A stretch of 37,943 nucleotides of DNA from Thermohalobaculum sp050330995 (GTDB lineage: Bacteria > Pseudomonadota > Alphaproteobacteria > Rhodobacterales > Rhodobacteraceae), in contig JBHJHI010000044.1 of assembly GCA_050330995.1 (NCBI GenBank), positions 1 to 37,943 of the forward strand, in the 5' to 3' direction. Below are positions 17,438-26,412 of the stretch, piece by piece (position 1 is the stretch's first letter; each line of letters opens with the position of its first letter). The position numbers were made by a program, and so were the translations under genes. The notes below the pieces were generated by a model, which worked only from the letters and a program-made list of their open reading frames with translations, was not told the DNA's origin and did no database searches.

Positions 17438-18241
17438 TCAAGTCATGACGACGTTGAGCATCAGTCTTCGCGTCAGGAAGGCGATGGGATGATTACGTCC
17501 GTCGACGACGAAGGTGACGAGGCCGTAGTGGCCGTCGCCGATCATGGCGAGTTCCTTGCTGCCGTCGTCCATCCGCTCCAGGCGAAAGTAGACGCGGAAC
17601 TCGATATCGTCCGGCAGCCTGTCCGGCTCTGTATCGATGCTACGATAGAGCGGAGCGTGGTAGCTGTAGTAGTAAAGCGAAGGCTCGCTCAGAAGATCGG
17701 ACGGCAAGGTGCCCAGGCGATCCTGAAACCGGCCAAAAAGATTGAAGAGCGTCGAACGTCCGACCTGCCGCCAATAGCCGAGTGGCTCCAGGATGGCGCG
17801 CACCTCGTCGTCCACGAGCGGCTCGTCGAGGCGGACCGTCCCGGCCCGCACGGGCGTCAGATCGTAGCTCGGCTGCGCCGAGAAGCGGCACGACACCGTC
17901 CGGTCCATGGGCGCGGACTTGACGCAGAGCACCTCGTCGTTCTCGCGTCGATGGACGGAAAAGAACTCCATCTCGCCCGCATAGGCGGTGACGCGGACGG
18001 TGTTCTCGCCCTTGTTCACGAACGGCAGAAGGGTTCGAAGATGCAGATGTACCGGGTGGGTTTCCGATCTCACGCGGATGTCGTTCACGAACACCGAGAA
18101 GGCGGAGGGGCCGTCTATCTTGAGCGAGAGCGTCGTCGGCCCCTCCGCGGCATCCTGAGCCCCGGCGCCGTTCGTCGTCAGCGCCCCCGGAAGGGCGAAC
18201 GCGAGCAGCAGGAGGCCGGACCGCACGAGGCGCGTGACCAC
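17438..18241 (-). CDS. Unrecognised secreted protein
   Basis: I do not recognise a family. From GTG 18241 the product is 267 residues with a signal peptide: basic start (VTRLVRSG), hydrophobic core LLLLAFALPGALTT, and an AGA/Q cleavage site near residue 28. The mature part looks beta-rich, opening with LSLKIDGPSAFSVFVNDIRV and NKGENTVRVTAYAGEM, reminiscent of a beta-sandwich, then two Cys about 16 residues apart (EVLCVKS, TVSCRFS) that could pair, an aromatic patch SLYYYSYHAPLY, and a strand-rich end GLVTFVVDGRNHPIAFL. The frame is open up to an ATG at 18364 that overlaps the aminotransferase stop as ATGA; this would add 41 residues before the signal peptide, so it is less likely but not excluded. 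Composition is less GC-rich than neighbours. Confidence 0.7.
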   Translation of the reverse strand: MVTRLVRSGLLLLAFALPGALTTNGAGAQDAAEGPTTLSLKIDGPSAFSVFVNDIRVRSETHPVHLHLRTLLPFVNKGENTVRVTAYAGEMEFFSVHRRENDEVLCVKSAPMDRTVSCRFSAQPSYDLTPVRAGTVRLDEPLVDDEVRAILEPLGYWRQVGRSTLFNLFGRFQDRLGTLPSDLLSEPSLYYYSYHAPLYRSIDTEPDRLPDDIEFRVYFRLERMDDGSKELAMIGDGHYGLVTFVVDGRNHPIAFLTRRLMLNVVMT

Positions 18242-18360
18242 GACCGACCGGCAGAGAAGGAAGCGCCTCGACCGATCGGCGCCGAGAGACGCCTTCCGGG
18301 CGTCGCACCCTTCGCGCGCCCCCGAACCGCCGGGGAAGGCATCCGGGGAAACGCCGCCCT

Positions 18361-19551
18361 TCATGCCGCGAACGCCGCCAGCCGCCGCGTCATCTCGCAC
18401 AACCCGTCGCCGCCGACGTTGGCGAAGGCGACGCGCAGCGCCCGCTCGCAGCCCCAGCGCGCGGCTTCGTTCGGGGGCGCGAACATCGAGCCCGGCAGGA
18501 TCAGCATCGACTGCTCCTCGACCAGCCGGCGCGCGAGGGCGCTGCCGGTCATGTCGAAGGGCGGCTCGACCCAGGCGAAATAGGCCCCCGCCGCACGCAC
18601 GCGCCAGTCGGGCAGGTGGCTCTCGAACTCGTCCTCCAGCACCTGCCGGCGCGCGACCACTTCGTCGCGCTCGGCCGCGACCCAGCCCGCGAGGTTCGCG
18701 AGCCCGTAGAGGGCGGCGATCTGGCCGAGGCGGGGCGGGCAGATCGTCACCGTGTCGAGGAACTTTTCGGCCTCGGCGATCCGGCTCGCGCCCGTGATCA
18801 TGCAGCCGGTGCGATGGCCGGTCAGGCGGTAGACCTTGGAGAACGAGTAGAGATGGACGAGATGGCCCCGCCATTCCTCGCGCTGGAACAGGTCGTGCGC
18901 TGCGTCGTCCTCGACGCGGAAGTCGCGGTAGGTCTCGTCGAGGATCAGCACCCGCCCGGTCTCGCGCGCGAGGTCGTAGAAGTCGGCGATCAGCGCCGGC
19001 GAGTAGGTGACGCCGGTCGGGTTGTTGGGCGAGATCAGGAGGATCGCGCGGGTCTTCGGCGTCAGCGCGCGGCGGCAGGCCTCGACGTCCGGCAGCATGG
19101 CCTCGTCGCAGCGGAACGGCACGGTCTCGATCCCGGCCATGTCGAGCCACATGCGGTGGTTGAAGTACCACGGCACCGCCATCGCCACCGCCTCGCCCGG
19201 GGCGCAGAGCGTCTGCACGGCGGCGCAGAACGCCTGGTTGCAGCCCGCGGTCACGGCGACGTCGAACGGCTCGACGCGCCCGTCGTAGAGGGCCGACCAC
19301 CGCGTCGCGATCGCCTCGCGCAGGTCGCGGTCGCCGAGCACGGGGCCGTAGAAATGGGCCTCGGGCAGTTCGACAACCGCCTCGGCGAGCGCGTGGCGGA
19401 GCCGGAGCGGCGGCGGCTGCGAGGGCGCGGCCTGGCTGAGGTTCAGGGGCGGCCGGTCGGGCGGGGACTCGACGCCCTGCACCCAGCGCCGCGCTTCCAT
19501 CACCGGGGGGCTCAGGGCTCGGACGAGATTGGGATTGATCGGGGGGGTCAT
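18361..19551 (-). CDS. Class I/II pyridoxal-phosphate aminotransferase
   Basis: The 396-residue fold-type I aminotransferase has the PLP Lys239 in YSFSKVYRLTGHRTG, Asp205 in LILDETYRDF, the SPNNPTG motif (175-181) and the phosphate-binding Arg region. The N-terminus (PPLNLSQAAPSQPPP, then HFYGPVLGDRDLREAI) is that of aspartate/aromatic aminotransferase-like enzymes. Cytoplasmic; the amino-acid substrate cannot be told from sequence. The gene downstream encodes an unrelated secreted protein and may be co-transcribed. The 158 bases upstream hold no gene. Confidence 0.9.
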   Translation of the reverse strand: MTPPINPNLVRALSPPVMEARRWVQGVESPPDRPPLNLSQAAPSQPPPLRLRHALAEAVVELPEAHFYGPVLGDRDLREAIATRWSALYDGRVEPFDVAVTAGCNQAFCAAVQTLCAPGEAVAMAVPWYFNHRMWLDMAGIETVPFRCDEAMLPDVEACRRALTPKTRAILLISPNNPTGVTYSPALIADFYDLARETGRVLILDETYRDFRVEDDAAHDLFQREEWRGHLVHLYSFSKVYRLTGHRTGCMITGASRIAEAEKFLDTVTICPPRLGQIAALYGLANLAGWVAAERDEVVARRQVLEDEFESHLPDWRVRAAGAYFAWVEPPFDMTGSALARRLVEEQSMLILPGSMFAPPNEAARWGCERALRVAFANVGGDGLCEMTRRLAAFAA

Positions 19552-19709
19552 CGGCCTCGCGCTCGATGCGGTTCTCGTGACCGAGAACTAACCCGCACCG
19601 GGCGGGGGCGCCATGGGGCGCGCGCGGTGCGCCGCCCGGCGCCGCGTCGCTCCGGGCGGCGGGAGGAAGGAGCGACGGCCGCGCGGCGCGCGTGCGGCCC
19701 GGGTCCGGA

Positions 19710-19922
19710 TCAGGGCGCGCCGCTCGGCGGCGTGGTCCCCGGCGGCGTGTAGGCCTGGGCGGGACCGGTCCCGCCGACGCGCATCGACTGCGCCTCGCGC
19801 ATGCCGCGCGCGGCGACCTGGGCGAGGGTGCAGGCGGCGAGCACGCCGAGCACGCCGAAGGCGAAGCCGCCGGCGGCGTGGACGGCGGCGTTGTTGGCCT
19901 GACGGGCGACGGTGAAGATCAT
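19710..19922 (-). CDS. Small single-pass membrane protein, 70 residues
   Basis: No family is recognised. The 70-residue product (MIFTVARQANNAAVH, then AAGGFAFGVLGVLAACTLAQVAA) has one membrane segment at about residues 16-37 and a Pro/Gly/Thr-rich tail (YTPPGTTPPSGAP). Its ATG overlaps the stop of the upstream 47-residue gene as ATGA, so the two are probably translated as a coupled pair. It is transcribed in the same direction as the nuo operon but lies 300 bases beyond nuoN. The overlap and preserved membrane segments support a real gene; conservation elsewhere would settle it. Confidence 0.55.
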   Translation of the reverse strand: MIFTVARQANNAAVHAAGGFAFGVLGVLAACTLAQVAARGMREAQSMRVGGTGPAQAYTPPGTTPPSGAP

Positions 19923-20062
19923 TTGCGCATGCCCCCGCCCATGCGGTCGCGCATCGCGGTCGCGCCGTGGTAGGCGACCGCCAAGGCGAGGCCCGCGCCG
20001 ACGCCGGCGGCGAGGCCCGCGGTGGTGGCGGCGGTCGCGACCGCCCCGGTGATCAAGAACAT
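19919..20062 (-). CDS. Small membrane protein, 47 residues
   Basis: A 47-codon frame starts at ATG 20062 with GGAGAG nine bases upstream. The product MFLITGAVATAATTAGLAAG continues with a hydrophobic, Gly/Ala-rich segment of about 30 residues and a basic end (YHGATAMRDRMGGGMRK). It forms one membrane helix, or a helical hairpin if the Gly-rich middle bends. It overlaps the next small gene by ATGA. No family is recognised. It lies 160 bases downstream of nuoN on the same strand, with a possible terminator between them, so it may have its own promoter. Confidence 0.5.
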   Translation of the reverse strand: MFLITGAVATAATTAGLAAGVGAGLALAVAYHGATAMRDRMGGGMRK

Positions 20063-20160
20063 CTGGCTCTCCGTCTTCGTTGCGACGCTGGCTGTTCCCG
20101 ACAGCGGGCATGACTGTAGCCCTGCGCCGCGGGCTGTCCCGGTGGAGGACGGTAAATTTC

Positions 20161-20187
20161 GGGCGTGGGTAGCCCTTCGGGACGCCC
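20161..20187 (-). terminator. Possible terminator of the nuo operon
   Basis: Downstream of the nuoN stop the minus strand can form a hairpin with arms GGGCGT and ACGCCC (20161-20166 and 20182-20187) and an internal CCC-TTC-GGG step, followed by GAAATTTACC. The T-run is short, so it is a weak candidate. Confidence 0.3.
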
Positions 20188-20222
20188 GCGGCCGGACGGC
20201 CCGGACCCGCCCGCCGGCGGCG

Positions 20223-21614
20223 TCAGCGCGCCAGGGTCAGCCCGTCGAACATCCACGACGACAGGCCGAACGCCAGCGTGAGCGCGGTCGCCGACACGAG
20301 GAGCAGGCGCAGCCCCGCCCCCGCGGGCGCCACGCCGTTCGCCCCGGCCGGACGCGCCGCCGCTCTCAGGAGGAAGCGGAAGCAGTAGACGACCCCGAGC
20401 GCCGAGCCGACGAGGGCGACGGCGAGCGCCGCCCAGGCCCGCTCGTCCGCGAGCGCGGCGAAGAGGTAGATCTTAGCGACGAACCCCGCCGAGACCGGCA
20501 GCCCGGCGAGCGAGACCAGCGCGACGACGAAGGCGCCGCCGGCGAGGCGGTCGCGCCGCGCGAGACCTTCGAGGCTCGCGAGCGTCGCGTCGCGGCCCGC
20601 GAGCGCCAGCATCGCCACCGCCGGGACCAGCGCGAGCGCGTAGGCCGCGACGTAGAAGGCGACGCCCTCGGGCCTGAGCGGGCTCTCTGCGGCGAGCAGC
20701 ATGGCGAGATAGCCCGAATGGGCGACGCCCGAGTAGCCGAGCATGCGGTCGAGCCGCGTCTGCGCGAGGGCCGCGAGGTTGCCGACCAGCACCGAGGCGG
20801 CCGCGACGGCGAACAGCCCGGCCGTCCAGCCGCCCCCCGGCGCGGCCTCGAGCGCGAGACGCAGGATCGCGAGCGCGACCGCCCCCTTGGCGAGCGCGCC
20901 CGAGAGCGCGACCGCGGTGGGGGGGGCGCCCTGGAAGGCGTCGGGGCTCCACATGTGCAGGGGGGCGAGCGCGAGGCGCACGGCGAGCCCGATCAGCAGG
21001 AACGCGAGGCCGAGCGCCATCACCGGCCCCCCGACGCCCGCCCAGTCGGCGAGCGCAAGCCCGCCCGAGGCGGCGAAGGCGTAGGCGAGGCCGAGCGCTG
21101 TCGCCGCCGAGGCCGCCCCGCCCGCGAGCAGGTACTTGTAGGCCGCCTCGACCCCGCGGCGGTCGAGCGGATAGGCGAACAGCGCGACGAGCGAGAGCGA
21201 GGCGATCTCGAGGCCGAGGAACAGCGTCGCCGCGTGGCGCGCGCCCGCGAGCACGGCCGAGCCGAGCACGACGAGGAGCAAGAGCACCGCCGCCTCGCCG
21301 CGGGCCGCGGCGAGGAAGGCGAGCGTGGCGAGGCCCGTGGCGCAGGCGAAGACGAGCCCGAAGGCCGCGAGCGGGTCGTCGGCCATCAGCACGCTCGCCG
21401 TGGCGCCGGGCGACGGCGGCGCGAGGCCCGCGAGGCCGAGCCAGCGCGCGAGCCCGGTCCCGAGCGCGAGCGTGAGGAAGGCCGCCGCCGTCGCCGCCAC
21501 GGCCCCGCCGGACGCGCGCGGCGTCGCGAGCAGCGCCACGGCCGCGCCGAGGCCGAGGAGGCCGAGCGGGGCCAGCGCCGCGAGATCGCCCGCCGTCACG
21601 GTGTCCGGTGCCAC
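20223..21614 (-). CDS. nuoN: NADH-quinone oxidoreductase subunit N
   Basis: The 463-residue polytopic membrane subunit is one of the three antiporter-like proton channels of complex I. It has AYKYLLAGGAASAATALG, LAPLHMWSPDAFQGAPPTAVALSGALAKGAVA (conserved Lys and loop) and MLGYSGVAHSGYLAML, all diagnostic for the NuoL/M/N family, with NuoN-type length. The GTG at 21614 is five bases past the nuoM TAG stop and is the best placed start; a further in-frame GTG lies 15 bases downstream. It is the last gene of the operon. Confidence 0.95.
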   Translation of the reverse strand: MAPDTVTAGDLAALAPLGLLGLGAAVALLATPRASGGAVAATAAAFLTLALGTGLARWLGLAGLAPPSPGATASVLMADDPLAAFGLVFACATGLATLAFLAAARGEAAVLLLLVVLGSAVLAGARHAATLFLGLEIASLSLVALFAYPLDRRGVEAAYKYLLAGGAASAATALGLAYAFAASGGLALADWAGVGGPVMALGLAFLLIGLAVRLALAPLHMWSPDAFQGAPPTAVALSGALAKGAVALAILRLALEAAPGGGWTAGLFAVAAASVLVGNLAALAQTRLDRMLGYSGVAHSGYLAMLLAAESPLRPEGVAFYVAAYALALVPAVAMLALAGRDATLASLEGLARRDRLAGGAFVVALVSLAGLPVSAGFVAKIYLFAALADERAWAALAVALVGSALGVVYCFRFLLRAAARPAGANGVAPAGAGLRLLLVSATALTLAFGLSSWMFDGLTLAR

Positions 21615-21619
21615 GGGAC

Positions 21620-23095
21620 CTACGGGGCCCGCGTCGCGAGCGCCGCGGTGACGGCCGTGTCGATGGCCTCCACGATCAGGTGCGGCATGACGCCGAACAG
21701 GATGGTGCAGACCGCGAGCGCGATGAGCGGCCACAGCTCGTGCGGGCGCAGGTCCTCGACCCGGCCCGCCCTCGCCGCCGAGAGCGTGCCCTGCGCCTCG
21801 GGCGGCTCGCCGAACACGATGCCGCCGATCAGCCGCGTCGCGTAGACCACCGAGATCACGAGCGCCGAGACCGCGATCACCGCGTAGACCCAGTTCACGG
21901 TGAAGACGCCGAGCACGATCAGCGCCTCGCCCACGAAGTTGGCCGTGCCCGGCATGGCGAGGGCGGCGGCGAAGAACAGCGCGAAGGCGGCGGCGAAGCG
22001 CGGCATGCTCGCCTGCGCGCCGCCGAGCGCGGTCAGATCGCGCGTGCCGTAGCGGTGCTCCATGACGCCGACCAGCAGGAACAGCGCCGAACCCGAGATC
22101 GCGTGCGCGACCATCTCGACCCCCGCGCCCGCGAGCGAGAGCGTGGTCCCCGCCGAGATGCCCAGGAGCACGAGGCCCATGTGTGCGACCGAGGTGTAGG
22201 CGACGAGGCGCTTGGCGTCGGACTGTCCGCAGGCCAGCACGCCGCCGTAGACCGCCCCCGCCGCGCCGAGGGCCATGCCGAAGGGCGCGAAGGTCGCGAC
22301 TGCGTCGGGAAACAGCATCGGCGGGAAGCGGAACAGCCCGTAGCTGCCGGTCTTCAGAAGCACGCCCGCGAGCAGGATCGAGCCCGCCGTTGGCGCGCGG
22401 GTATGCGCCTCGGCGAGCCAGGCGTGCACCGGCAGGGCGGGCAGCTTGACGAGGAGGGCGAGCAGGAAGCCCGCGAGCATCCAGTGCTGCGCCGTGGACG
22501 AGGGGCGCTCCCCGGCGAGCAGGAAGGCGTCGAAGCTGATCGGGTCGACGCTCGCGGCGAGCGCGAGCACGCCCGCGAGCAGCCCGAAGCCCGCGGCGGC
22601 GTTGAAGATCAGGTAGGTCATCCCCGCCCGCTCGCGCTCGCCGTGGCCGAACAGCGAGATGAGCAGGAAGCTCGGGATCAGCATCGCCTCCCAGAAGAAG
22701 AAGTAGACCAGCAGGTCGAAGGCGATGAACACGCCGATCGCGGCGGCGCAGGTCCAGGCGAGGCAGAGGTGGAACACGCCCGAGCGCTCGGTGATCGTGT
22801 CCCACGAGATCACGGTGGCGACGATGCCGAGTCCGGCCGTGACCAGCACCAGCGCGGCCGAGAGCCCGTCGAGCGCGAGGATCAGCCCGACGCCGAGCGC
22901 GGGCATCCACTCGACGCGGAGCAGCCTCAGCCAGCGGCCCTCCTCGGGCGTCAGCGCGACGAGGACGACCGCGCCCGCGGCGAGCGCGAGGGCGGCGATC
23001 GTGACCCAGCGCTCGGCCCCCGGCGCGCGCCCGGCGAGGAGCGGCGCGAGGGCGCCGGCGAGGAAGGGCAGCAGGACGAGCGCGATCAGTTCCAT
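21620..23095 (-). CDS. nuoM: NADH-quinone oxidoreductase subunit M
   Basis: The 491-residue membrane subunit is an antiporter-like channel of complex I. Visible signatures are FYFFWEAMLIPSFLLI-like VYFFFWEAMLIPSFL, LALLVKLPALPVHAWLAEAHTRAPTAGSILLAGVLLKTG, DAKRLVAYTSVAHMGLVLLG and MPGTANFVGEALI. It overlaps the nuoL end by ten bases and ends with TAG just before nuoN. About fourteen membrane helices are expected for the family and the length fits. Confidence 0.97.
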   Translation of the reverse strand: MELIALVLLPFLAGALAPLLAGRAPGAERWVTIAALALAAGAVVLVALTPEEGRWLRLLRVEWMPALGVGLILALDGLSAALVLVTAGLGIVATVISWDTITERSGVFHLCLAWTCAAAIGVFIAFDLLVYFFFWEAMLIPSFLLISLFGHGERERAGMTYLIFNAAAGFGLLAGVLALAASVDPISFDAFLLAGERPSSTAQHWMLAGFLLALLVKLPALPVHAWLAEAHTRAPTAGSILLAGVLLKTGSYGLFRFPPMLFPDAVATFAPFGMALGAAGAVYGGVLACGQSDAKRLVAYTSVAHMGLVLLGISAGTTLSLAGAGVEMVAHAISGSALFLLVGVMEHRYGTRDLTALGGAQASMPRFAAAFALFFAAALAMPGTANFVGEALIVLGVFTVNWVYAVIAVSALVISVVYATRLIGGIVFGEPPEAQGTLSAARAGRVEDLRPHELWPLIALAVCTILFGVMPHLIVEAIDTAVTAALATRAP

Positions 23096-25080
23096 GCCAT
23101 CCCCGTGGCGAGGCCGAGCAGAAGGGCGGCGCCGAGCGCCGCGGCGACGGCGTAGTCGCGCGCCCGCCCGGTCAGTAGCCGGCGCGAGCGGCGCGCGAGG
23201 CGTGCGACGAGGCGGGCGAGGGCGGCGAAGGCGCGCTCGGCGCGGTCGCCGAGCGCGCGCCGGGCCGGGCTCATCGCGCTCCGGCTCGCATCGAGGCGCC
23301 GGCCGAGCGGGTCGTTCGCCGCGAGCGTCGCGACCGGTCCGACGGGCGCGGCCACAGCCGCGACGAAGCCTCGGGCGGCCGGGTCGTCCGCGATCGCGGC
23401 GATCCCGGCCGAGGCCGGGGCGACGACACGACGGCGGTAGAGCGCGTCGATACCGAGCCCGCCGCGCATGACGGCCGCGGCGCGGCTTCCGGCGAAGGTC
23501 CGCGCCCGGGCGGCAAGCAGCACGGCGAGCGCCGCGCCGAGGACGGCGGCGGCGATCCCCCCCGCCAGCAGCAGCGTCTCGGCGCCGGCGTGCCCGCCCG
23601 TCTCGCCGCCCGCGACGAAGCGTGCGAGCGCCTCGACCCCGAGCCCGCCCGCGAGCGCCATGGCCGAGAGCACGGCGAGGGGGATCGCCATTTCAGCCCC
23701 GAGGCTGTGGTCCGAGGCCGAGGGCCCCCGACCCTCGCCCGCGTGCCCGAGCGGCGCGCGGGCGAGGGCGATCAGCGGGCGCCGCGCGTAGCCGGCGGTC
23801 AGCCCCGCGCCGAGCACCGCGCCCGTCCAGAGCATCGGGCCGAACGCCCCCGCGCCCCAGAGCGCGGCGAGGATCGCCTCCTTCGAGAACCAGCCGGCCG
23901 AGAGGAACGGCAGCCCCGCGAGCGAGACGGCGCCCGCGGCGAAGGCCCAGAACGCGCCCGGCGCGCGCCGGCGCGAGCCGCGCAGGTCCGCCAGCTCCCG
24001 CGAATGGCCGGCCGCCTCGCTGAGCAGCCCCGCCGAGAGGAACAACAGCGCCTTGAACGCGGCGTGCATGGCGAAGTGCGCCATGGCCGCGCCGACCGCG
24101 CCGACGCCGACGGCCATCACCATGTAGCCGATCTGGCTGACGGTGGAGTAGGCGAGCAGCCGCTTGATGTCGTTCTGCGCCAGCGCCGCGACGCCGCCGA
24201 GCAGCGCGGTCGCGAGCCCGAGCCCGGTCGTCGCGTAGCCGATCGCCGGCACCGCCTCCATCACGGGCGCGAAGCGCGCGAGCAGGAACACCCCGGCCGC
24301 GACCATGGTGGCCGAGTGAAGGAGCGCCGAGACCGGCACGGGGCCGGCCATCGCGTCGGGCAGCCAGGTCTGCAGCGGCACCTGCGCCGACTTGCCGAGC
24401 GCGCCGACCAGGATCAGCGCGAGCGCGGCCTTGTCGCGCGCGTCCGGGCTGGTCTCGACGCTCTCGGTCATGGCGGCGAGCTGGATGGTGTCGTTGTCCA
24501 CGAACAGCAGCGCGAGCCCGGCGAACAGCGCCGCGTCGGCGATGCGCGTCATCACGAAGGCCTTTCGCCCGGCGGCGAGGGAGGCGGCCGAGCGCGTGTC
24601 GTAGGCGATCAGGAAGAACGAGCAGAGCCCGACCAGCTCCCAGCCGAGGAACAGGACCACCGCGTCGGCGGCGATCACGAGCGTCAGCATCGCGGTCTCG
24701 AACAGCGCCATCAGCGCGAAGAAGCGGCGCTGGTCGGCCGTGCCCTCCCCGCGCATGAAGGCGGTGGCGAAGCTCACGACCATGAGCGAGACCAGCGCGA
24801 CCGTCGCGGCCGTGACCAGCCCGAGCGGGTCGAGCACGACGCCGAGAGCGTGGTCGATGGCACCGATCTCGGGCGTCGAGGTCACCGCGAGCGGCCCGAC
24901 CGTGCAGCGCCCATGGAGGAGGCAGGCGAGCGCGAAGGGCAGGACCGCCAGGACCGTCGTCGCCGAGGCGGCGATCGCGATGCGGTGGGTCGTGCGCGGG
25001 GAGAGCGGCACGGGCGCGACGGCGAGCACCGCGAAGGCCACGAGCGTCGGCACGGGCAGGGCGGGGAGCAGCCAGTCCAT
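23086..25080 (-). CDS. nuoL: NADH-quinone oxidoreductase subunit L
   Basis: The 664-residue largest antiporter-like subunit carries the FLGWELVGLCSFFLIAY block, LGKSAQVPLQTWLPDAMAGPVPVSALLHSATMVAAGVFLLAR, DIKRLLAYSTVSQIGYMVMA and HAAFKALLFLSAG. In the family the long C-terminal amphipathic helix runs along the membrane arm; the extended C-terminus here fits that. The start ATG (25080) lies five bases behind the nuoK stop. Confidence 0.97.
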   Translation of the reverse strand: MDWLLPALPVPTLVAFAVLAVAPVPLSPRTTHRIAIAASATTVLAVLPFALACLLHGRCTVGPLAVTSTPEIGAIDHALGVVLDPLGLVTAATVALVSLMVVSFATAFMRGEGTADQRRFFALMALFETAMLTLVIAADAVVLFLGWELVGLCSFFLIAYDTRSAASLAAGRKAFVMTRIADAALFAGLALLFVDNDTIQLAAMTESVETSPDARDKAALALILVGALGKSAQVPLQTWLPDAMAGPVPVSALLHSATMVAAGVFLLARFAPVMEAVPAIGYATTGLGLATALLGGVAALAQNDIKRLLAYSTVSQIGYMVMAVGVGAVGAAMAHFAMHAAFKALLFLSAGLLSEAAGHSRELADLRGSRRRAPGAFWAFAAGAVSLAGLPFLSAGWFSKEAILAALWGAGAFGPMLWTGAVLGAGLTAGYARRPLIALARAPLGHAGEGRGPSASDHSLGAEMAIPLAVLSAMALAGGLGVEALARFVAGGETGGHAGAETLLLAGGIAAAVLGAALAVLLAARARTFAGSRAAAVMRGGLGIDALYRRRVVAPASAGIAAIADDPAARGFVAAVAAPVGPVATLAANDPLGRRLDASRSAMSPARRALGDRAERAFAALARLVARLARRSRRLLTGRARDYAVAAALGAALLLGLATGMAWN

Positions 25081-25085
25081 CGGCC

Positions 25086-25394
25086 TCAGTGCCTCAGCGT
25101 CGCGGCGGCGTCGGCGTCCGTGCCGACCTCGCCGCGGCGCAGGCGCAGAAACAGCGCGAGGCCGAGCGCGACCTCGGCCGCGGCGAGCGCGATCACGAGG
25201 AGCGTCATCGCCTGGCCCTCGGCCGCGCCGTGGCGCGCGCCCGCGGCGACGAAGGCGAGGGCCGGCCCCGAGAGCATCACCTCGAGCGCGAGCAGCTGGA
25301 ACAGCACCGTGCGGCGGAGCACGAGCCCCGCGAGCCCGATCGCGAACAGCCCGCCCGCCACCGCGAGCAGGCCGAGGAAGGCGGCCTCGGTCAT
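25086..25394 (-). CDS. nuoK: NADH-quinone oxidoreductase subunit K
   Basis: The 102-residue, three-helix membrane subunit has the family pattern GLAGLVLRRTVLFQLLALEVMLSGPALAF with the conserved membrane Glu of LLALEVML, and a second Glu in AAAEVALGLALFLRL. Both belong to the proton path between NuoH and NuoN. The length matches E. coli NuoK (100). The ATG overlaps the nuoJ stop as ATGA. Confidence 0.95.
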   Translation of the reverse strand: MTEAAFLGLLAVAGGLFAIGLAGLVLRRTVLFQLLALEVMLSGPALAFVAAGARHGAAEGQAMTLLVIALAAAEVALGLALFLRLRRGEVGTDADAAATLRH

Positions 25395-25900
25395 CGCCGC
25401 TCCTCCCCCCGGTGCGGCCGCCGCCCGACGTGGCGCACGCCGACGAGGCCCGCGAGCAGCAGGAAGGAGGCGAGTTCCACCGCGATCGCCCAGGGGCCGA
25501 ACAGGAGCGCGCCGACCGCTTTCGGCGTCGGTACGGCGTCCGCGACCGGCGCGGCGCCGACGCGCAGGAGGCCCGCGAGCACGGGCGCCGCGACCAGCGC
25601 CGCCGCGAGCGCCGCGACCAGCGGCAGCCGCGGCATGCGCGCGCGCTCGCGCGCGATCGCGGCCGGGGTGAGGTCGAGGGTCAGCACCACGAAGACGAAC
25701 ACGACCAGCACCGCTCCGGCGTAGACCACGATCTGCACCGCCCCCGCGAACCCGGCGCCGAGCGCGAAGAAGGCGCCCGCCAGCGCCAGCAGCGAGGCCA
25801 CCACCCAGAGCACGGCATGGACCGCGTTCGGCCGCGTCAGCGCGACCGCGGCGGCCACCAGCGCGAGGGCGGCGAGCAGGAGGCTCGGCGCGAGCGTCAC
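25391..25900 (-). CDS. nuoJ: NADH-quinone oxidoreductase subunit J
   Basis: The 169-residue, five-helix membrane subunit contains the conserved helix-3 segment GAVQIVVYAGAVLVVFVFVV with the pi-bulge Tyr. The start GTG overlaps the nuoI stop as GTGA, and its stop overlaps nuoK. Several longer upstream starts in the same frame would overlap nuoI deeply and are rejected. The tail is short and basic (GRRPHRGEERR). Confidence 0.95.
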   Translation of the reverse strand: MTLAPSLLLAALALVAAAVALTRPNAVHAVLWVVASLLALAGAFFALGAGFAGAVQIVVYAGAVLVVFVFVVLTLDLTPAAIARERARMPRLPLVAALAAALVAAPVLAGLLRVGAAPVADAVPTPKAVGALLFGPWAIAVELASFLLLAGLVGVRHVGRRPHRGEERR

Positions 25901-26412
25901 GGCGTGAGCTTCCGGGGGTCGGCGACACGGCCGTCCTGGTCGCCCTCGCCCTTGTCCTTGCCCTCGACGCTCTTTCCCGACTGCTGCCAGTAGCGATAGC
26001 CCGGATACTTGCCGGGCCCCGAGATCGTCAGGTGCTCCTTCTCCCAGACCATGGCGTCGCGATGCCATTCCGACAGCTCGAAGTCGGGCACGAGCTGGAT
26101 CGCGCAGGTGGGGCAGGCCTCCTCGCAGAGGCCGCAGAAGATGCAGCGTCCGAGGTTGACGCGGAACCACTCGGGATACCAGCGCCCGTCCTCGGTCTCG
26201 GCCTTCTGCAGATCGATGCAGTCGACCGGGCAGACCGCCGAGCACAGGTTGCAGGCGACGCAGCGCTCGCGCCCGTCCGGGTCGAGCGACAGCACCAGCC
26301 GGCCGCGAAAGCGCGGCGCGAGCGGCACCGGCTCGTCGGGATACTCGCGCGTCTCGCTGCGGCGGAAGAGGCGCCCGCCGATGCGCGCGAGCGTCTCGGC
26401 AAGACCCTTCAT
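25897..26412 (-). CDS. nuoI: NADH-quinone oxidoreductase subunit I (two 4Fe-4S ferredoxin)
   Basis: The 171-residue peripheral-arm subunit carries clusters N6a and N6b, with ligands in CVACNLCSAVCP (Cys51, 54, 57, 61) and CIFCGLCEEACP (Cys90, 93, 96, 100). It passes electrons from NuoG to the N2 cluster of NuoB. The ATG overlaps the nuoH stop as ATGA. The C-terminal tail after GPGKYPGYRYWQ is charged (KDKGEGDQDGR) and the E. coli-type protein is of similar size. Confidence 0.97.
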   Translation of the reverse strand: MKGLAETLARIGGRLFRRSETREYPDEPVPLAPRFRGRLVLSLDPDGRERCVACNLCSAVCPVDCIDLQKAETEDGRWYPEWFRVNLGRCIFCGLCEEACPTCAIQLVPDFELSEWHRDAMVWEKEHLTISGPGKYPGYRYWQQSGKSVEGKDKGEGDQDGRVADPRKLTP

